A DNA stretch of 64,000 nucleotides, from assembly GCA_034509425.1 (NCBI GenBank), contig JAVTVJ010000667.1, positions 812,001 to 876,000 of the forward strand. The letters run 5' to 3'. The translations under genes and the position numbers were made by a program. Below, piece after piece: positions 1 through 15,700 of the stretch; the first letter of the stretch is position 1; every line of letters begins with the position of its first letter. A model generated the notes under the pieces. The model worked only from the letters and a program-made list of their open reading frames with translations. It was not told where the DNA came from and did not search any database. This stretch comes from Eopsaltria australis (lineage: Eukaryota; Chordata; Aves; Passeriformes; Petroicidae).

Positions 1-3000
1 GAATTACAGTTTTAGAACAGAAATTCTTCTATATTCTCCAGCATTTCTGTGAGATACACTAAAGTGGTCTCTTTCAGGACACTGAATACCTTCTCTGTGG
101 CTACTATGACAACAATATAAGGGTTGTCAACTTCACTGAAATGTATCAAAATCTAAGGCAAAATAAATGCAACACTGTAATCCACCATTACGGTTCACAA
201 GAAGAAAGTAACATGCAGCAAGGCATGCAAAAAGTCAGAGTTCAGTACAAACATTACTCCAGCCATACCGCGTATTCCGTACGACTTACAACACAACTTA
301 CAAAAACCACTACAATAAAACCATATATAACCAAAAAAGGAAACATATCCAAAATCTACAATGAACTTATTAACACCACGTATGAAAAAGCTCACTAAAA
401 CCTACTGTAAAATTCCTAAACTGGTTTCACTAACAATCCCCCCATACTTGGGGAATTTTGGTTCATACTACTGCATATTAAGATAAACAAGCAACTGCTC
501 ATGCTCCTTCTCACATCTCTCATCAGCTGTAATTAACACATCCATACTCCACGTATCCTGTCCCAAGGTGTCCTATGTTCTCTTAAAAGTAATTTTAACT
601 CCTAGGGCCTCTAACAGAAGTCATGGGAAACAAGCCATAATTTTTCTCCTGTCATTTTTGTCTTTATATTTAGGAGACTGGCTGGCTCCTCAGATTGGGA
701 ACCTTGACTTAAACAAGGAGATGCATGCAGTGAAGCAGTATAAAACAAAGCCATCTCCATTTCTGTGCACGTGCCACAGCCATAACTGAATGCAGCATTC
801 TTGCAGAGGGCACAGAAATGTTTCAAATACCACTAAAAACCATACAAGTCAAACTTTTGCACTTTTTAATAGGAACAGCTGCAAATATGGTTCAGACTGG
901 CATTTAAAGGAAACATAAAATGCTAACTTGAAATGTGGCTCTTCTTTTTCCCCAACCAAAAACTCAAGCAAGTCTACTTTTTAAGACAGAACATGTCTGT
1001 CCTCATTCACTCCCACTCACTGTTCTCTACAGTCTCTTCCCTTCCCACCACAAAACCCAAAGTTCCATTTGCGATCCACAGAAATTCAAGACTGGGAATT
1101 CATGAGGCTGACTACCAGAGAAAGGGCGCCTTTAAATGAAGATAAAGTTATATTTGGCATAACAGCTCCTCAGCCCATGACTGTTGGTTTCACCTTCCCA
1201 TCATAAATTGCTAATACAATGCAAATAAAAATACACACACCACTGCAACCTGACAATATTTTGTTCACACATGCACACAATTAAACAGAAACAACAGTTA
1301 CTAGAACATGAACTTCTGTCATAAGATTGTCTTCTAAACTAATAACATCAATCTCCAATGTCTATTGTGGTGATCCTGCAATATGACTTGAAAGAATCCC
1401 TACACATCTATTAACGAGCAAATAGAAGTCTCTTCTCTGCCCATAATGTTTATTATAGGATCTCAGTTCTGGTCAAACAAAACCTTTAGATTGAACTTTT
1501 TGCCTAATTAGGAAAAGATAAACCTATTTTGCTTATGAAGGACAGATCTGCCATTTGAATGCATTTCTGTAATACAAGCATGGAAGCTACAGAAATATAA
1601 AATAGTATGAGAACTACATTACATTCACATAAAGGGTAGTTTAATAATTCAAGGTTTATTTGGAGGTTTGTTTGCAACTGTAGGAAAGGTCAGACCTTAT
1701 ATGAATAAGGTATTAAGGTTTGCACATAAAGTCTAAGGTAAGGGTAAGTAAAAAGGCTTGTTTACCATGCAGTTGCTCAGTGCTGTAGAGAGCTAGCATT
1801 TTTAAAACCAACATGGTGACAACAGCATGGATTACTGAAAAGATTCTGCATAGAGATCAGCACACATGCATCAAGAGTTCAACTGAAAATCACAAAATCC
1901 ATTAACACACAGGAAGGAAGTTTTATTATTTTATTGTTTTATGGTATGTGTGATTTTGAGTTACACTTAACATCCCTATTTTAAATTTCTCATTGCTCTT
2001 CCTTGCACTTCTTGGAATTAATACTTTACAAGAAAGATTCCCATGCTTTTGCACTAAACACTACCCACACTGCTTACTGGCAGTCAAATACAACACATTT
2101 TTAAGTTTGGACCTGGCCTGTGCTGCTCAGAAAAGAACTCATTATACCAATAAGCACCTACTTTGGGCATCCATAACTGGATACAGAGAGAGATATATCC
2201 AAGAGGATACAGACATGCATATATCCTGTTGCTCTGGGACTGCACATACCAGTGCATATTCAAATATGCACATTTTCACATTAAATAAGCTCAAACCAAC
2301 TCTTACCAAAACACTTCCTCAAAGAAGATAGTGGGACACTAAAAATACTCAGTCTAGTAGGAGCAGGAATAAGGACGTAACTTACTAGTAGCCAACAGAA
2401 AATAAAAACATCCCACAGTTGCAGAAAACACAAAAAGCCTGTTTAAGGAAAAGCAAACTTTGGGCTCATACAGAAATGCTTCCATATCACCTACCCTGCC
2501 TTGGAAGAAAGCAAACACAGAAATTTCTAAGCTCAAGGAATAATTATTTCTGTTCTTCTAACCCAAGTTTCCCTGATCAAATTCACAGAAGTCTTAGTAG
2601 CATAAAAGTAATTTAATTTCATTCAATCCTTTTTGCCTCTTGATCAAAAAAACAGAAGTGACTGCTTCTCCTGCAAACCCCTACATGCTCTCTGTACCAT
2701 TCCCAAGTGTCTGCTGGTAGGAATGACAGAACCATGAGCCAGCAGCAGGGACCACAGCACAGACTGCATCCGGCAGGTCAGCTGCAGGTAGGAACACCTT
2801 GCCCATCTGCAGTATCTCCACCTCTCTTTCAGATGTGAGGTAGGAGCAGAGGACCCCCACGCTGGCTTAGCAAAAGGCCAGGCTGCAGAACAGGGGCTTT
2901 CAGAACAGAGTCACATGGACACAGTGCAACTGCAGCACAGGGCAGGCATCATCTGTGCAAGCTGCACATCCATCAGGAAGGATTTAACCAGTCCGCACCT

Positions 3001-3633
3001 ACTTGAAGCAAGAAGCTGCAATTATTTTATCCCATGATTTCCTTTACTTACTTGCACTTTCACATCATCATGATTTTGTTCTGCAGTTTAAACATGATTC
3101 ATACCCTCAATTTAACTTTGATTCATGGTTTCTAATAACATCAGTCCATTGTCCAAACACTGCAAGGGGATATTAAACAAGCTTAGACAGTCTGGGGAAT
3201 TTGCCCACCAACATTAAACACAGAATAATTGGTTGCCATAATATTGTTTTAGATAACAGTTTCAGATAAACAAAGTATAACTGTTATGTCCCTGCTCTGA
3301 ACCAAGAAAATAAAAAATAAATTCAACAACTGTTGAACAATATTGCAAAACCTTGTATTATTAAAACATATAAGTGGTTATAGCTTATTCCAAAGAATTG
3401 TTACCCAATTTCAAATTATATAAGAGCAGAAAAACAATCACAAATAAAAACTTTGAGTTTTATGAGTGGGTACTGCCCACAGCTCAATGTGAAGCTCTAT
3501 TGTCTTTGTCCAGACTCTATAAGCTTGTTTACTAGCTGCAAAATGTCACCCTCAGGAGTTGAGGTTAAATTGTCACTGTTTTGGAAATGTAAGCATCTGG
3601 TAATTTTGGAAATGTAGGCATACACACGTGTGT

Positions 3634-3642
<9 letters not shown>

Positions 3643-3714
<72 letters not shown>
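3643..3714. repeat. (TA)36 microsatellite
   Basis: Seventy-two bases of uninterrupted TA, preceded by a mixed TG/TA stretch (acacgtgtgtgtatgtgtgta). It lies in hinderin intron 5. Length and purity suggest a highly variable locus. Confidence 0.98.
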
Positions 3715-3721
<7 letters not shown>

Positions 3722-6700
3722 ACTATGCCTAATAGGTACCTAAGTTAGTTCTCAACTCCTATTAATGATACACTTCTCTGTAGAGCAGAGAACGCCCTAA
3801 AAATGAAATGCTGAGCAGATGGCTTTTTTTAAGTGTGATTTAAATATGTGGCACATGGATGACATGTGCCTTTCCTTGATTTTCCAGACACTAATTGTTA
3901 AATAAGACTTCTGAAGTATGCATAAATGCATGGAATCCAATAATCACTCAAGTATTTAGACACAAAGGAGAAGTCAGCAGAATTTTATGGATAGACAAAA
4001 ATTAACTTACCAAAACTAGAGTATATTCTGTGCTAAAAACATAGTCAGCACTATGAAAAAAAGAGTAAGAATAATACAAGTGCTTGTGCACATACACAGA
4101 GATACAAAGGAAACTGTTTCCATTTTCACATCCAAAAGCATAAATATCCCTTAGAATTGTGCCATTTCCCTTATGAAATCTAAGTATTAATAGGCAATTT
4201 TTTTATGAGAACTGTTTTCTCGCATTTAATAGGGGATCCACCTCTTTGCCCCAACAGCCTGATACTTCTTTTTACTATCTGTATTGAATATTCAGTTCCC
4301 TTTCATCCACCTCTATATCTTGGGTTTGCCAGTCCTTTTCCTTTGTCAGTGCTCCTTATTCCTAGCAGTCTCCGCAGCACATTGTCATCAATATTTTTGG
4401 AATATACATTCCTGCACACACTGATTCCAAATACAGAAAGCATTCATGCTCCATACTTGCATATATATCATTAGGAGACTTCTAGGACCTTATCCTGTCA
4501 AACCTTATTAAAGTGACATTTTTAAGGCTGACATTCCATTTTCTCTAAGCTTGTTTTGAGCAGACATTTAGTAGAAACCTCCCCCCATTCAGGATTTTAA
4601 TCAAGAGAGAAAATTAGGAAAAAGTTAAGTCTGCTATCTAGGAAAAAGATCTATTAGGTCTTGTCTGGACTAGAGAAATGTATTCTTCTAAGAATCAATT
4701 TAGTCTTTGCAATGCACTTGTAAAATGTCACACGTTCACACACAGAAAGCACTGCAGATCCTGTTAAAACTAGTTTCATTAACTCTAAATGCTATTTCAG
4801 TCAGGCTGAATTAATGGCAGCTAAGTTAAAGGTTTACTGGCATTGTAGTTAATGCTGATCAAAGAACCTACCCATCACTTTCCCCACAATACAATCACGG
4901 CCCTTTGAAATCTGCCCAACTTCACCATTGCTGAGACCCCTGCCACAAATCTGTGGGATGGGTACCCAAACTGTAATGCATTCACAAAGAACAACTGAGG
5001 ACAGAGGAAACCTGTGACAGCTTGAAAAGCTTATCAGCAGTGGACACTGCAGAGCTTAATTTGCTCAGCGAGAAACAATTCAAATTTCTAGACAAAGGCT
5101 TACAGCTTTGGCAAAGCCTCCAAATCAGAATGAAAATCTAAACTTAAATTCAGGCTATCTATACAAAGAACTAGCAGCCAGAAAGAAAGACAGATAATGA
5201 CCCATCCTCTGCTGGAAAAGAAAAGGATGCCTAGAGATCTCTTTCAGTTTTTTTTCTAATACATGCTGCTAACATAACACCAACCTTCCATCAAAATCAG
5301 TTTGCAAACAGAAGAAAACCAATGTGATGAAATTTAAGAAAATCTTCTCTTTTATCACAGAAGAAAATATTTTCATTTTCCATCAGGTATTTGGTTGCTT
5401 GCCGAAGTTTTCTTCCATCACAAACTGTCATATTTTGCTCACTATAATTTTTTTTTCCTGCAATAGCTGAACGTCTAATAAGATGACTGATTCAGTATTG
5501 ATACACCATGCATGTTGCAATGACAGACTGACACTGTTTCAAAAACAAATAAATCACTTCCACTATGTCAGAGCACAATCATCAGAACAGCAGGATCGTA
5601 ACATGAGTCTTTCACTATGTCATGAAAGAACATAAAAGCAAAACATAGCATCTTTGAAATGGTTTGAAATACATTTTAGTGAAACAAAACTACATTTCAA
5701 AGTATTAACAATGCCTACAAAATAGAAATTTAAAATGCTGATCAGCTCTACATGAAAAAAAAATGTTGCTTGTCTTTAATTCACTTAATTTTCAATGCCT
5801 GCTTAAGAACAACTACGATATAAGCCAAAAGGCTGATGGAAAAGATTTCTATTCCCAGTCCAAGAAATAACTGAAAAAAAAAGAATAAAACATAAGAGAA
5901 GTTGTTTTCTACACAAGATCCATCATAATAAAATGTTAGGATCAATTAACAACAATTTCCTAGCACTGCACCAAGGCTGTCTAACCACTATAAATTCTGT
6001 TGTAATTTTTGCATATAACAGTTTATTTCACCAAACCATTGTTTGTTCATGGCTATAAAAACTGTGGGAGACTCCTTTTGTAAATGAATCTTAATCAAAA
6101 TTTGTTTTGAGCATTGGTGTGTTTTCCAAGACTCCTAATGCATCCTTTTCACAGAGCAAGGTATATAGCATTCAATATTCTGCAGGATAAACTACAGCAA
6201 AATTGACATCATGGCAATAGAGGCTACATCTTTATTAAACTTACAGAACAAGGGGCCAACTGAGTTTTAAATAAGACAAAGCACCACATGGCTATACCAG
6301 GAGTCTCATGTCTGTCAGCAAGTCTGTTCCCAGTTGACCAGGGTTCCAACAGATGATTTGGTATGGAAGTTTATTACTGAATCTGCCTACACTCTGCACC
6401 TTTCATACCGGAGTTCTGTCAGGCCAATGAAAACAACCTGACAAGCGTCCTGCAGTGCGACACCATCCCTCTGTGTATCTGTTTTATTAATGTGCATTCA
6501 GTGCAGCTTAACATATGAAAATGTTACATTGAATTATTCTCCTGTTATCAGAGACTTATCTTGGCACTAGGCTTAATACTACATTTGATTCTCGAATTGG
6601 CTTTGTAAACATGAAACTGTTATATCCATAGTCCATAACAAAAAAAGTGTTTTGATGATGATTTGTCTGATATAAAAGTTTACAAGCATGGAAAACTACT

Positions 6701-9700
6701 GTCCATTACCCAGATGACTTTAGGAGACTCACTCTGCTTGAGAAAAAACTGAGATCAAAGAACCCTATTCCCAAAGATGAACAACAAACTTTAAGAAATT
6801 CAGGGGAAATGTATCTAATACAATAAACTGGTACTGCTAATTCAGTTTCTCCATTCTTTGTATATTTGTTACTACATAATTGACAAAAAATGGGAGATGA
6901 GCAGAAAAGAAAAAATACTGTGTGCATTCACACAAATTTACAGCTGAGTCTTCTCAGGAGAGAATGATTCCATGTGCTGCACTCACAATTTGTGTTGTGA
7001 CTGGCTACTGCACTCCTTTCTGGATGTGCTTAGACTGCATGGGCAGCACGTGGGTCATCACTTATGTTTGTTATTTGGGAAGGATATCAGAAAGTCCCAA
7101 AGATAACACATCCAGAAGCATGATGTTGTCAGAATGGATGGAGTAGAAACTCCCAAGATATCATCCCTAGTTCTCTTCATGTGCTGTAACAGCCTAATTG
7201 CAGTCCACAAGGGAGAGAAATGCTTGTCCTCCACGCAGCTGCCCAAAGAAGCTACAAAGCCTTGTGCTTCACACCACTACATGCCTTCCCTTGAAATTTC
7301 CTGCCTCCTCCTACATCCATACTTCTGACTAAAAACTATCTTCAATGACAAGCAGACATGAAAAAATAATGTTAAATTCCAAAATATACAAAATATGACA
7401 CAAAGTAACACAAACTGAATCGACCTACAGCAAATACACAACACAACCCTTTCAAAATACACAGCACTGAGAAACAGATTCACACTAAGGAACACACTTC
7501 AAAGAGAGTTAGACTAATTATCTTCCAGGAAAATTTGGAGACTATAATGAACAGAAAGCCTCTTTCCTAGGGAAAGAAATTTCACATCATCTAGCGAGCA
7601 GATCCAAGGAGTGAAAAAGAGTTTAAGTATAATCTCATATACTTTTCATGAGCTTTATAAACTTCTGGCAGATTTAGTAATCTCCCATAAGTCTCCAGAT
7701 TTCACAAGGCCTATTAAAATAAAATTCCTAACATTGAAAGAGAAAGGAAGAACACCTGAAGCAATGCAGTATGGACAGAGGGGAGAGCGAGGGGAAAGAA
7801 CCAGTCTTTATTACAGCTCACGAACATTTCTGGGTTGCTTTTAAGGCCAAAAGATATAAAAGAGACAAAATATCACTGATTCAGCATGCCCACAGTAACT
7901 TTATGTCAAAACTATGAACCACAGTGCAGAGCTCCTGCAACTCAAGTTATGCACACTTTACTTAATTTCAAGGACCAGCAGAAAATAATGACTCATTCAG
8001 TTAGATATTATTTGCAGAGCTTTCTTTTCATATGCTTTCTATGAAATATAAGATAAGAACCTATTTTAGTGTCTACAAAGAGCAACAGATGTGGCAATGC
8101 TAAAAAGCTGCATATCACCTAACAAAAGGACAGATGAAGACAAAGATGGAGCCCAAATAAATACCCATGGACAGCATTTAGCAGCTCCAACTTAATAATC
8201 AGTTGTACTGTAATTTCCTTCAAAATTATTTCAGCCATGTTTATTTCCTTACACACAGTGAAAATTCACAATATGAAAAGCAAATATAATAGAAATCTGC
8301 TGCAGATGAAAAGTCCAAGACTCTGATTACTTTATTATTGGTACTTAAAAGGTAGAAGTCATAATGCTGGGAAGTAAACCATGACTTTAATGTGGGCAGC
8401 ACCATTCAAAGTTCTGAGACACCACTAGTTACACAGTTAATGCAAATCCAGCTGCATGATGCCTTTTTTCTGAGAATTTAAACCATTCACAACAGCTCAA
8501 TGTCTGAGCAACAAGCAAAGGAATACCCACAGTGGTGTGTCCCAGGCTGTTGGTAAAGTAAGACTGAACCGAATTCCTAACGAGAAGAATTGAGAAGACA
8601 CTCTGCCATGGGGGAAGCCAAGAGGCCTGCTTAAACTCACATTGTAATTTGTCTGCTCAGTCATCTCAGTTACTTTAGAGGATCAGCCTTTAATCCTAAC
8701 ATACATGTGCATTTAAGCTTGACCTTTGGGGACTTTCTGTAACACCAACCAGAAGTTTTTCTGTGTAGCTCTGCAAAGATGAACTTTATCAAGACAACTT
8801 CTATATGCAACAAGAAGCAAACAAATCCCAATTAGTCCACATTGCTCACCTTTCAGTCATATAATCCTTCTCAGCCTTGTTCCATTTCACTCGGATTTCT
8901 AGCCTGTTCTAATCCAGAAGCCAAGACTTCCCATCATTCATAAAAGTGGAACTTCTCTCACTTTGTCCTCTCTTTGAGAGAGGGAATGTCTATTGTTCTA
9001 ATCCCTTCTACATGAACATGAAATAGAGGAAGATCCATTTAAGCAAAATACTGGCACAAGAATAAGCATGTTTAAGCTAGCTGTGACTGTGTCTAGCCTG
9101 GAAATTAAGAGGTATCATAAAAAAACAAAACATTAGAAGCTCTTCTAAAACATTGATCCTTGAAAAACGGCAGAGAGGAGAGAACTAACAAATGAACCAA
9201 GGCAGATATTTACAGCTTCAGGAACAGAAATATGTGAAGAGGATTGTTTGAAAGAGACAGAAGGTTCCTGATAGTCATCTGTTCTCTGCAGATGAGCCAG
9301 GAGAATCTCCAATGCATTCACTGTCTGATCAGAACAATGCAATTATATTGCTGTTAAAATCTTTGGACTGTCCTGTGGTTATTTCCAGAAAGACAAGTGT
9401 AATATACTAACACAAACCTTGTCAACATAAGAGAAATTCAATATAAACAGTTCATTAAAATCAACTGGGATTCACAGGTTGTGTGTGCACCAGAGCAGAT
9501 GGACCCAGGAAATACCCAGATTGCTTTCTGGGGAAACCATGAGCCTTTCTGGGTTACCAAATGTAGCCTCACGCTACCAGAGACAATACCAAACAATCCT
9601 TTCCATAATCAAATTTGGTCCTGAAGGTAAGCTCATTTCACTTGCTCCCATAACTTCTCTCTGCAGAAAATCAGAAACATATTTCTCATTTTTAATTTCC

Positions 9701-12700
9701 CTTTTCTCATAGGAAAATTTTAGGCAGTAGATTTATTTGCAGGTTAAAGGAAAGAGCAATGGCAAGTTAAATATGGTTATTTGCACTGAAACAGAGCAAT
9801 AAGGCCTCACAGGACTTGTCCAGTTACCTGAAGTGACAGCTGGACATTAAAAGTTGTGCTCACTCAAGTCTTACTCTGCACCACTAAGAGATGACAAATA
9901 ACATCTTTAAAATAATCTAAGAATCTTTCACCAATGTGTCCAGATATATTTATAGAAACCAAAAACTCCTCCCTGAAGATAATGAAATATGAAGAAATCC
10001 ACACTGGAAGAGTTCATGTATTATAAAGACTGTTAAATGCTTTGCTTGCATTTTTATATAATTACTAAAATTCTGCTCTCTGAAGAAACTACTTGAAAGC
10101 AACACAATTACTTCAATATTCTCTTCTCTGGATGTAAACAAAATTAGACCTGCCAATCTTTGTGACCATAATACATTTTCTTTACCACTTCATTTATTTT
10201 TGCATTTTGGAATGAGCCATATTCCAACCCTCCTCTTGGTTCGTCCTACACAATTTCAAAGTGACACAGCTTAATGTGCACAAACATGCCAAAAACAACC
10301 TCTACAAGAAGATTACTAAATGCCAAAATTGCACCATAAAAATTCATTTACAGGACTTCAGAAGACAGCAAGGCGCCACTTTATTGTCAGATTCCAAGCT
10401 GAGTTAACAGAACTGCTAGGTGGGAGAAAAAAACATCATTTTTACTAACAAGGGCTTAAAATATGCAGAAGTCAAATGACAAACCTTCACAATGGCATTT
10501 TCACATTTCCGAACAGTAACACCAAGTAATTCAGATGGCAAACATGTAGCTTAATGTATCAAAACATGTGCCAATCCACCAGAAATGAAATTGTACAGGG
10601 ATACAAAAAAGCCTGGCTGACTGCAATCTGCTGAAAGAAAAGAAACATTGCAAAATCAATCATATTTGAACCTTCCTGGAGGTAGATGAATCTGGAAGCC
10701 AGGAAGAGTCTTGGCCTGGGTACTAAATTTAAACATAATCATGACTTGGTGGCTCAAAATTATAGATCAGGATGCCATTACAGCATGCCAGCTACTCCCT
10801 CGCTGCACCTGCACTGGCATCTGGGCAAGACCCAGCCACTGTAAACACCACCACACTTTGGTCTCCTGATTCACTCAGCCAGGACATTTTGAGAAAGTTT
10901 TGATAGCCACAATTGTTTTATTCCATTTTATTCTCACTACTTGGGATATACATCCTTCAGCTGACTCATTTTTTAAATCACTTCAGTACTTAAACTGTCA
11001 CACTCGACGCATAATCTGACACCACAGAGTCATAGTTTGAATATTTCAGTTCTATTACTTTTAATTCTGTACCAGTTAATCATATTTTATTTAAAGGTAA
11101 AATGTTAATCTTCTGATGTTAAAAATCATCATACTTACCTTTTTATGGCCGCATATTAAAATAAGGATACTTGCCAATTACCTAGAGTCTTCTTTTCAGG
11201 ATTTAAATCAGACATTGACAAGAGGTCAGCTCAGACTCTCTGCAGTGCAACAGTCTGCTCTGTATGCCAGAGGTGCTCTCTTTAAATTTCCCAATACTTC
11301 ACAGCTGAAATTAGCACATCTCACCAATTTCCTACTCTACTTTGGTGCGTCCATGTTTAATCCTGAGTAAAAGGCGTAACAAAAAGCACCTGGCTCCAAA
11401 TTGTTTGCTACAAAATGGTTGCATGCCCTACTGCAAGCTCAAAACTCTGACAGAAATCCTTCAAAAATCCTGTAGTTCTCTTTGAGATAACGAAAGCAAA
11501 ATTTTGTTATTGTTTTAATATTGCTGCTTCTCATGACTTAAAATGCATCTCTACACACACCACCACAATAAGGCCTTAGACTGCAAGCATTTCCCAGCAG
11601 GGATTTTTGTCTCCATACTTGTCTGCAAAACAACTAGCAAATTGTTAATCATCTATAATTAAAGACACCATAAGCCCAGAACCCATCAGAGTATATCTCC
11701 AGTTTGCTCATGTGGCCCTTTATGCATAAAATATGCCTTTTCATTTCACTCCAAGTACCTTTTCCTACTTGGATGCCTATTTCCAACATTCTTCTAAGAC
11801 ATGACCAAGAAAGATATTGTTTAACATCTATTTTTATATACAAAACAATTAAAACAGCAAACCTGTGTAATATACTTCTCTCAGTCATTTCCTTGACCCT
11901 AAAATTTTTAGTTTTATTTAAAATTTTCAGAGCATGTCCATGAAATGCCGTAACTGAGCAACATGCTTACATTTAACCTTCATGTCACACAAAGACCAGC
12001 AAGCAGTACCACAGATTTTTAAACAGATGAATAGGAGAGTAAACACCAGATATGGCATTGGGCAATTCTGCTAAGTCAGGAAAAGCAGAGAACTGAGCTG
12101 GAGATCTACTGCATTTCCAGGCTCATTCACATGGGTCACATCTGGCTCATAAGCAATACATTCTGTATCTCAATAGTTACTTTTTCCTGTGACCACAGTT
12201 GCATACTGCAGGTTGCACTCACTTGCTCTACCTTTAGCACTCTAGTTGCAACGGTAAGCAAGTCATCCCAGATAAAGTTCATACAGAATCAGATGCAACA
12301 CATCAATTTCATTTTTAAATGGAAGAAAAGCAGTGTGGTTTTGGTGGTGCTGCTGATTATTTATTTTTATACCACCGTTTCCACATTCAGACCTACAACT
12401 ATTGGCAAATGTTACTCAGGTTTTTGATGCTGTTTTTCGTGTTGACTTCAGTACAAGCATCAAAGCTCTTACATATGTATAAAAAGAAGTCAACACTGTT
12501 CATACAATGACTACCATCCACACTTAGCTGGCAAGAGCTTAAAATGAAAAAAATATTTTAAGTGTAAAACTAAAAACCTGACAATATACAATGCAAAACA
12601 CACTTCTGCTGACAGAGCCTATTAGGTGAAACTGCTCCCTGCCTTAACCTTCGTTACAGCCATGCTCTGCTGCCAGGAAAGCCAATGCATGGACCACTGC

Positions 12701-15700
12701 CTGACCAGGCAGCTTGTTCTGTGAGGCTCCATACCTTACACAGGTGGCAAGCTTAAGGCTACCATTTTTATTTTAACATAATTGCCTTGAATTTTAGAAG
12801 ACTCTTCCTCCTTCAGGCAGAGGACAGTCTCCCACCATTCTCAATGAAGGTATCTGTTATTACAATGTTTGGAAGTGACTAACGGGGGTGAAAGCTAAGT
12901 TTCATTTCTTAGGGATTCTTTAGAATGAAACAAACTATATCTAAAAAGTGCAGATATGCTTTTTTATTTCTTTTGCAGTTCAGGGGAGGGGGGAGGGAAA
13001 AGCATCACTGATTTGTATATTAAAGTGCAAGCATCTGTCCTACTGATGACATTCTAGGGAAGCACATTAGCATAAAATTTAACGATGTCAAATAAGTGGA
13101 TGTGAAATAGGGACTGCGTAAAGACACTATTTCCAAGCCTGACAGAAACATCACTGTTTAGAAATGCAAATGATACCATTATGTTCAATAATTATATGAA
13201 AATATGAACAGTTCAGCATGTTTTCCAGCCCTGATGGCGGTTAATGGGATGTACGCTTATGTAAATAACTACTATTAAAGCTAATGCTGAAAAAAACTAA
13301 TAAATTCATACTAAAGCAACTGATTTAGTACGCTTTTAAACCCCAGCAGTGCTCACTTATTAGAAAGGAGTGCATTCTTATGTTTAGAACTCATTACTGT
13401 TACAAGTCACTGCAACTCCATCAATTACCATGCATTAATGAAAATGGGACACATACAAAAAAAATTATTGCCTCTCAGCAGTTTTCTTTAAAGACAAAAT
13501 ATAGGGGTATTACCATCACTGGGCCTTGAGGGGAACTTATCAGCAACATAATCCTTATTACTACAACTGTACTCCCTGTTCTATAAGCTCTGGGGTATTT
13601 TTTGTCCCAAGAACGGGATGACCTTTATGTAAATCTCTTGCCATATGCACAATGAAAGTGACCATATTGCTATCAGTAAAAGCTTACCGTTTCCACAGTT
13701 CAAAATGTATTTAAATAAACACATACATACTAGGGTCTGAACTGAAAATTGTAAATGTGAAATGAAAAACTACAGCTCCTGAGACTAGACCAAAGAGTGA
13801 TTCCAACAGAGCTAAGGATAAAACGTATATGTGGAAGTCTTCAATTAAGTTCTTGTATCTGGATAAATTCCATCCAGTTTTACACTTACACTTTTAATAA
13901 CCTCCTAGAGAGCCATGGAATTAAGACTTTAAGGATGCTATTCATTCCTTTTTGGATGTTTTCTCCAATTCCTCAGCATTACTCAAAATTCTTAGCCCTG
14001 GTTAAACATCACAACTGATAGAGGAAACAAAACCAAGAGGGCTGTTATAGTAATGAACTCCTAAGGAAATTAAAAGCTGAGATTTACTGAATGTCTGTAG
14101 CTCTACAACTAACCCACTTTCATTTTTAAGTAGTCTATGGAAATGAGATATTACTGTAACATCCAGTAGATCCTAAGAAGTTTAGCAAGGCTAAAAATGC
14201 GTTTATATTAGTTTGCACTGACTGACAGTTTAAAGTTAAGGGTGGATTTGAACAACCTTACAAGAGACTATGGACAAAGAACTGATGCCAAATGGAGAAG
14301 ATTAATGTAGGACAGTTACCTGTCCAGTCTCAGTTGCTGTAAAACAAGATGGCATTTTGCTATGGGAAGGCACAGACTTGCAACTCTCAACTACAAAAGC
14401 ACTGTCACTAAGGACCATGAAATCCCACATCAATAGAAAGGGTTTAAGAAACAGATGCAGCTTTCATCATGCTTGAACAGTGGCAGAGCTCTTACAGGCT
14501 GGTGTCCACTGTAAAAGCCAATGTTAAATTAATGCTATGCTTAAGAGCAATGTACTCCCCACAGCACAAGGCAAAAATAAAGCCTAGCCCAGCCTGAAAA
14601 ATTTCCAATCTAAAAGCAGGCAGCAAAACAAGGCTTTCAGAGGGCTAGCAGCTCAGAGAATACAGCAGCAAACACATTATGACAGTCACTGTGACAAATG
14701 CTTGATGGGAGAGAGATGGAAGAAAAAAAACCCACAAAACTATCTGATTGCTTTCACTAAATCTCTGTTGAAAGAGAGGTATGAAGTGTTTTGCTATCTA
14801 GACCATTAAAACTATTTCATGAGTGAAGGCCACTCTAAAAACAGTAAGACAAATTTGCTACTGATTAATAATAAAGCCATTCATTTTATTCTTCAAATCT
14901 AAAGTAATTACAAGCCAGACCATGGCAAATGGATTTAGAAGCAGCCATTACGTCAGAAGAATCCTTTAAAGAAGAACAGTAATTTAAAAGACTGAACTGA
15001 ATAATGAACTCTCCTGAACAACAATTATTATGAGATTGATTTATTGAAAGTGTATTTAATTATGCAAGAAATGTTTAAACTTTCCAAAATAGTGCAGGAA
15101 GACAGAGAAACCAATAGCAGAGTCAGCCCTACATCCTCATTATAGTTGAGATGCTGAAGCAGATGGAGAATTCATTTAGTTTAGAAGGATAAAGTACATC
15201 AATTTCTCTGAATCCACATTTCTAGTCAATTTGTTACAGTACCAGCTTCAACAATTAATGATCTCATTTTCCCATTTGTGCCTCCTTTTAAAAGATCTCA
15301 GTCTTTGTTTCCAAATGAGCCAAATGTCATAAAGAAAAAATTTAACTCAAACATCACTTTGAAAGCTCACATGCCTAAAGCCAAATGTTCCAGCAATAAC
15401 CCCAGAACCAGGGGTCAGATTCAGCCTGGTCAGTTTAAGTATCTGGAAAAAGCAGAAGGATCTATCTTTCCCCTGAGACACTTAAACTGATTATGCCTGA
15501 CTCCTACAGAGAATTATTTTTCTTACCTGAAATACTTCACTTTATTTTCTTAAAATACCTGATACTGATATATGAGATTGCCATGGCTGAAGGTGCATTT
15601 CCAATGACAGGTGTCTCCTGTTTAGTTTAGGCAGGGGCAGCCTATGATCATATCCAGTTCTGACATGTCCATCACACAGTTAATACAGATAATATCATAA

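Noticed and set aside
141..398. Short frames in the first 20 kb treated as small genes
   Set aside because: They have AT-rich, random-looking composition, no splice or homology support, and appear on both strands at the rate expected by chance.
14220..14250. CCCTTAAC on the minus strand as U12 branch site for the AT-AC intron
   Set aside because: The AC that follows leads to a frame with an early stop and no hinderin similarity.
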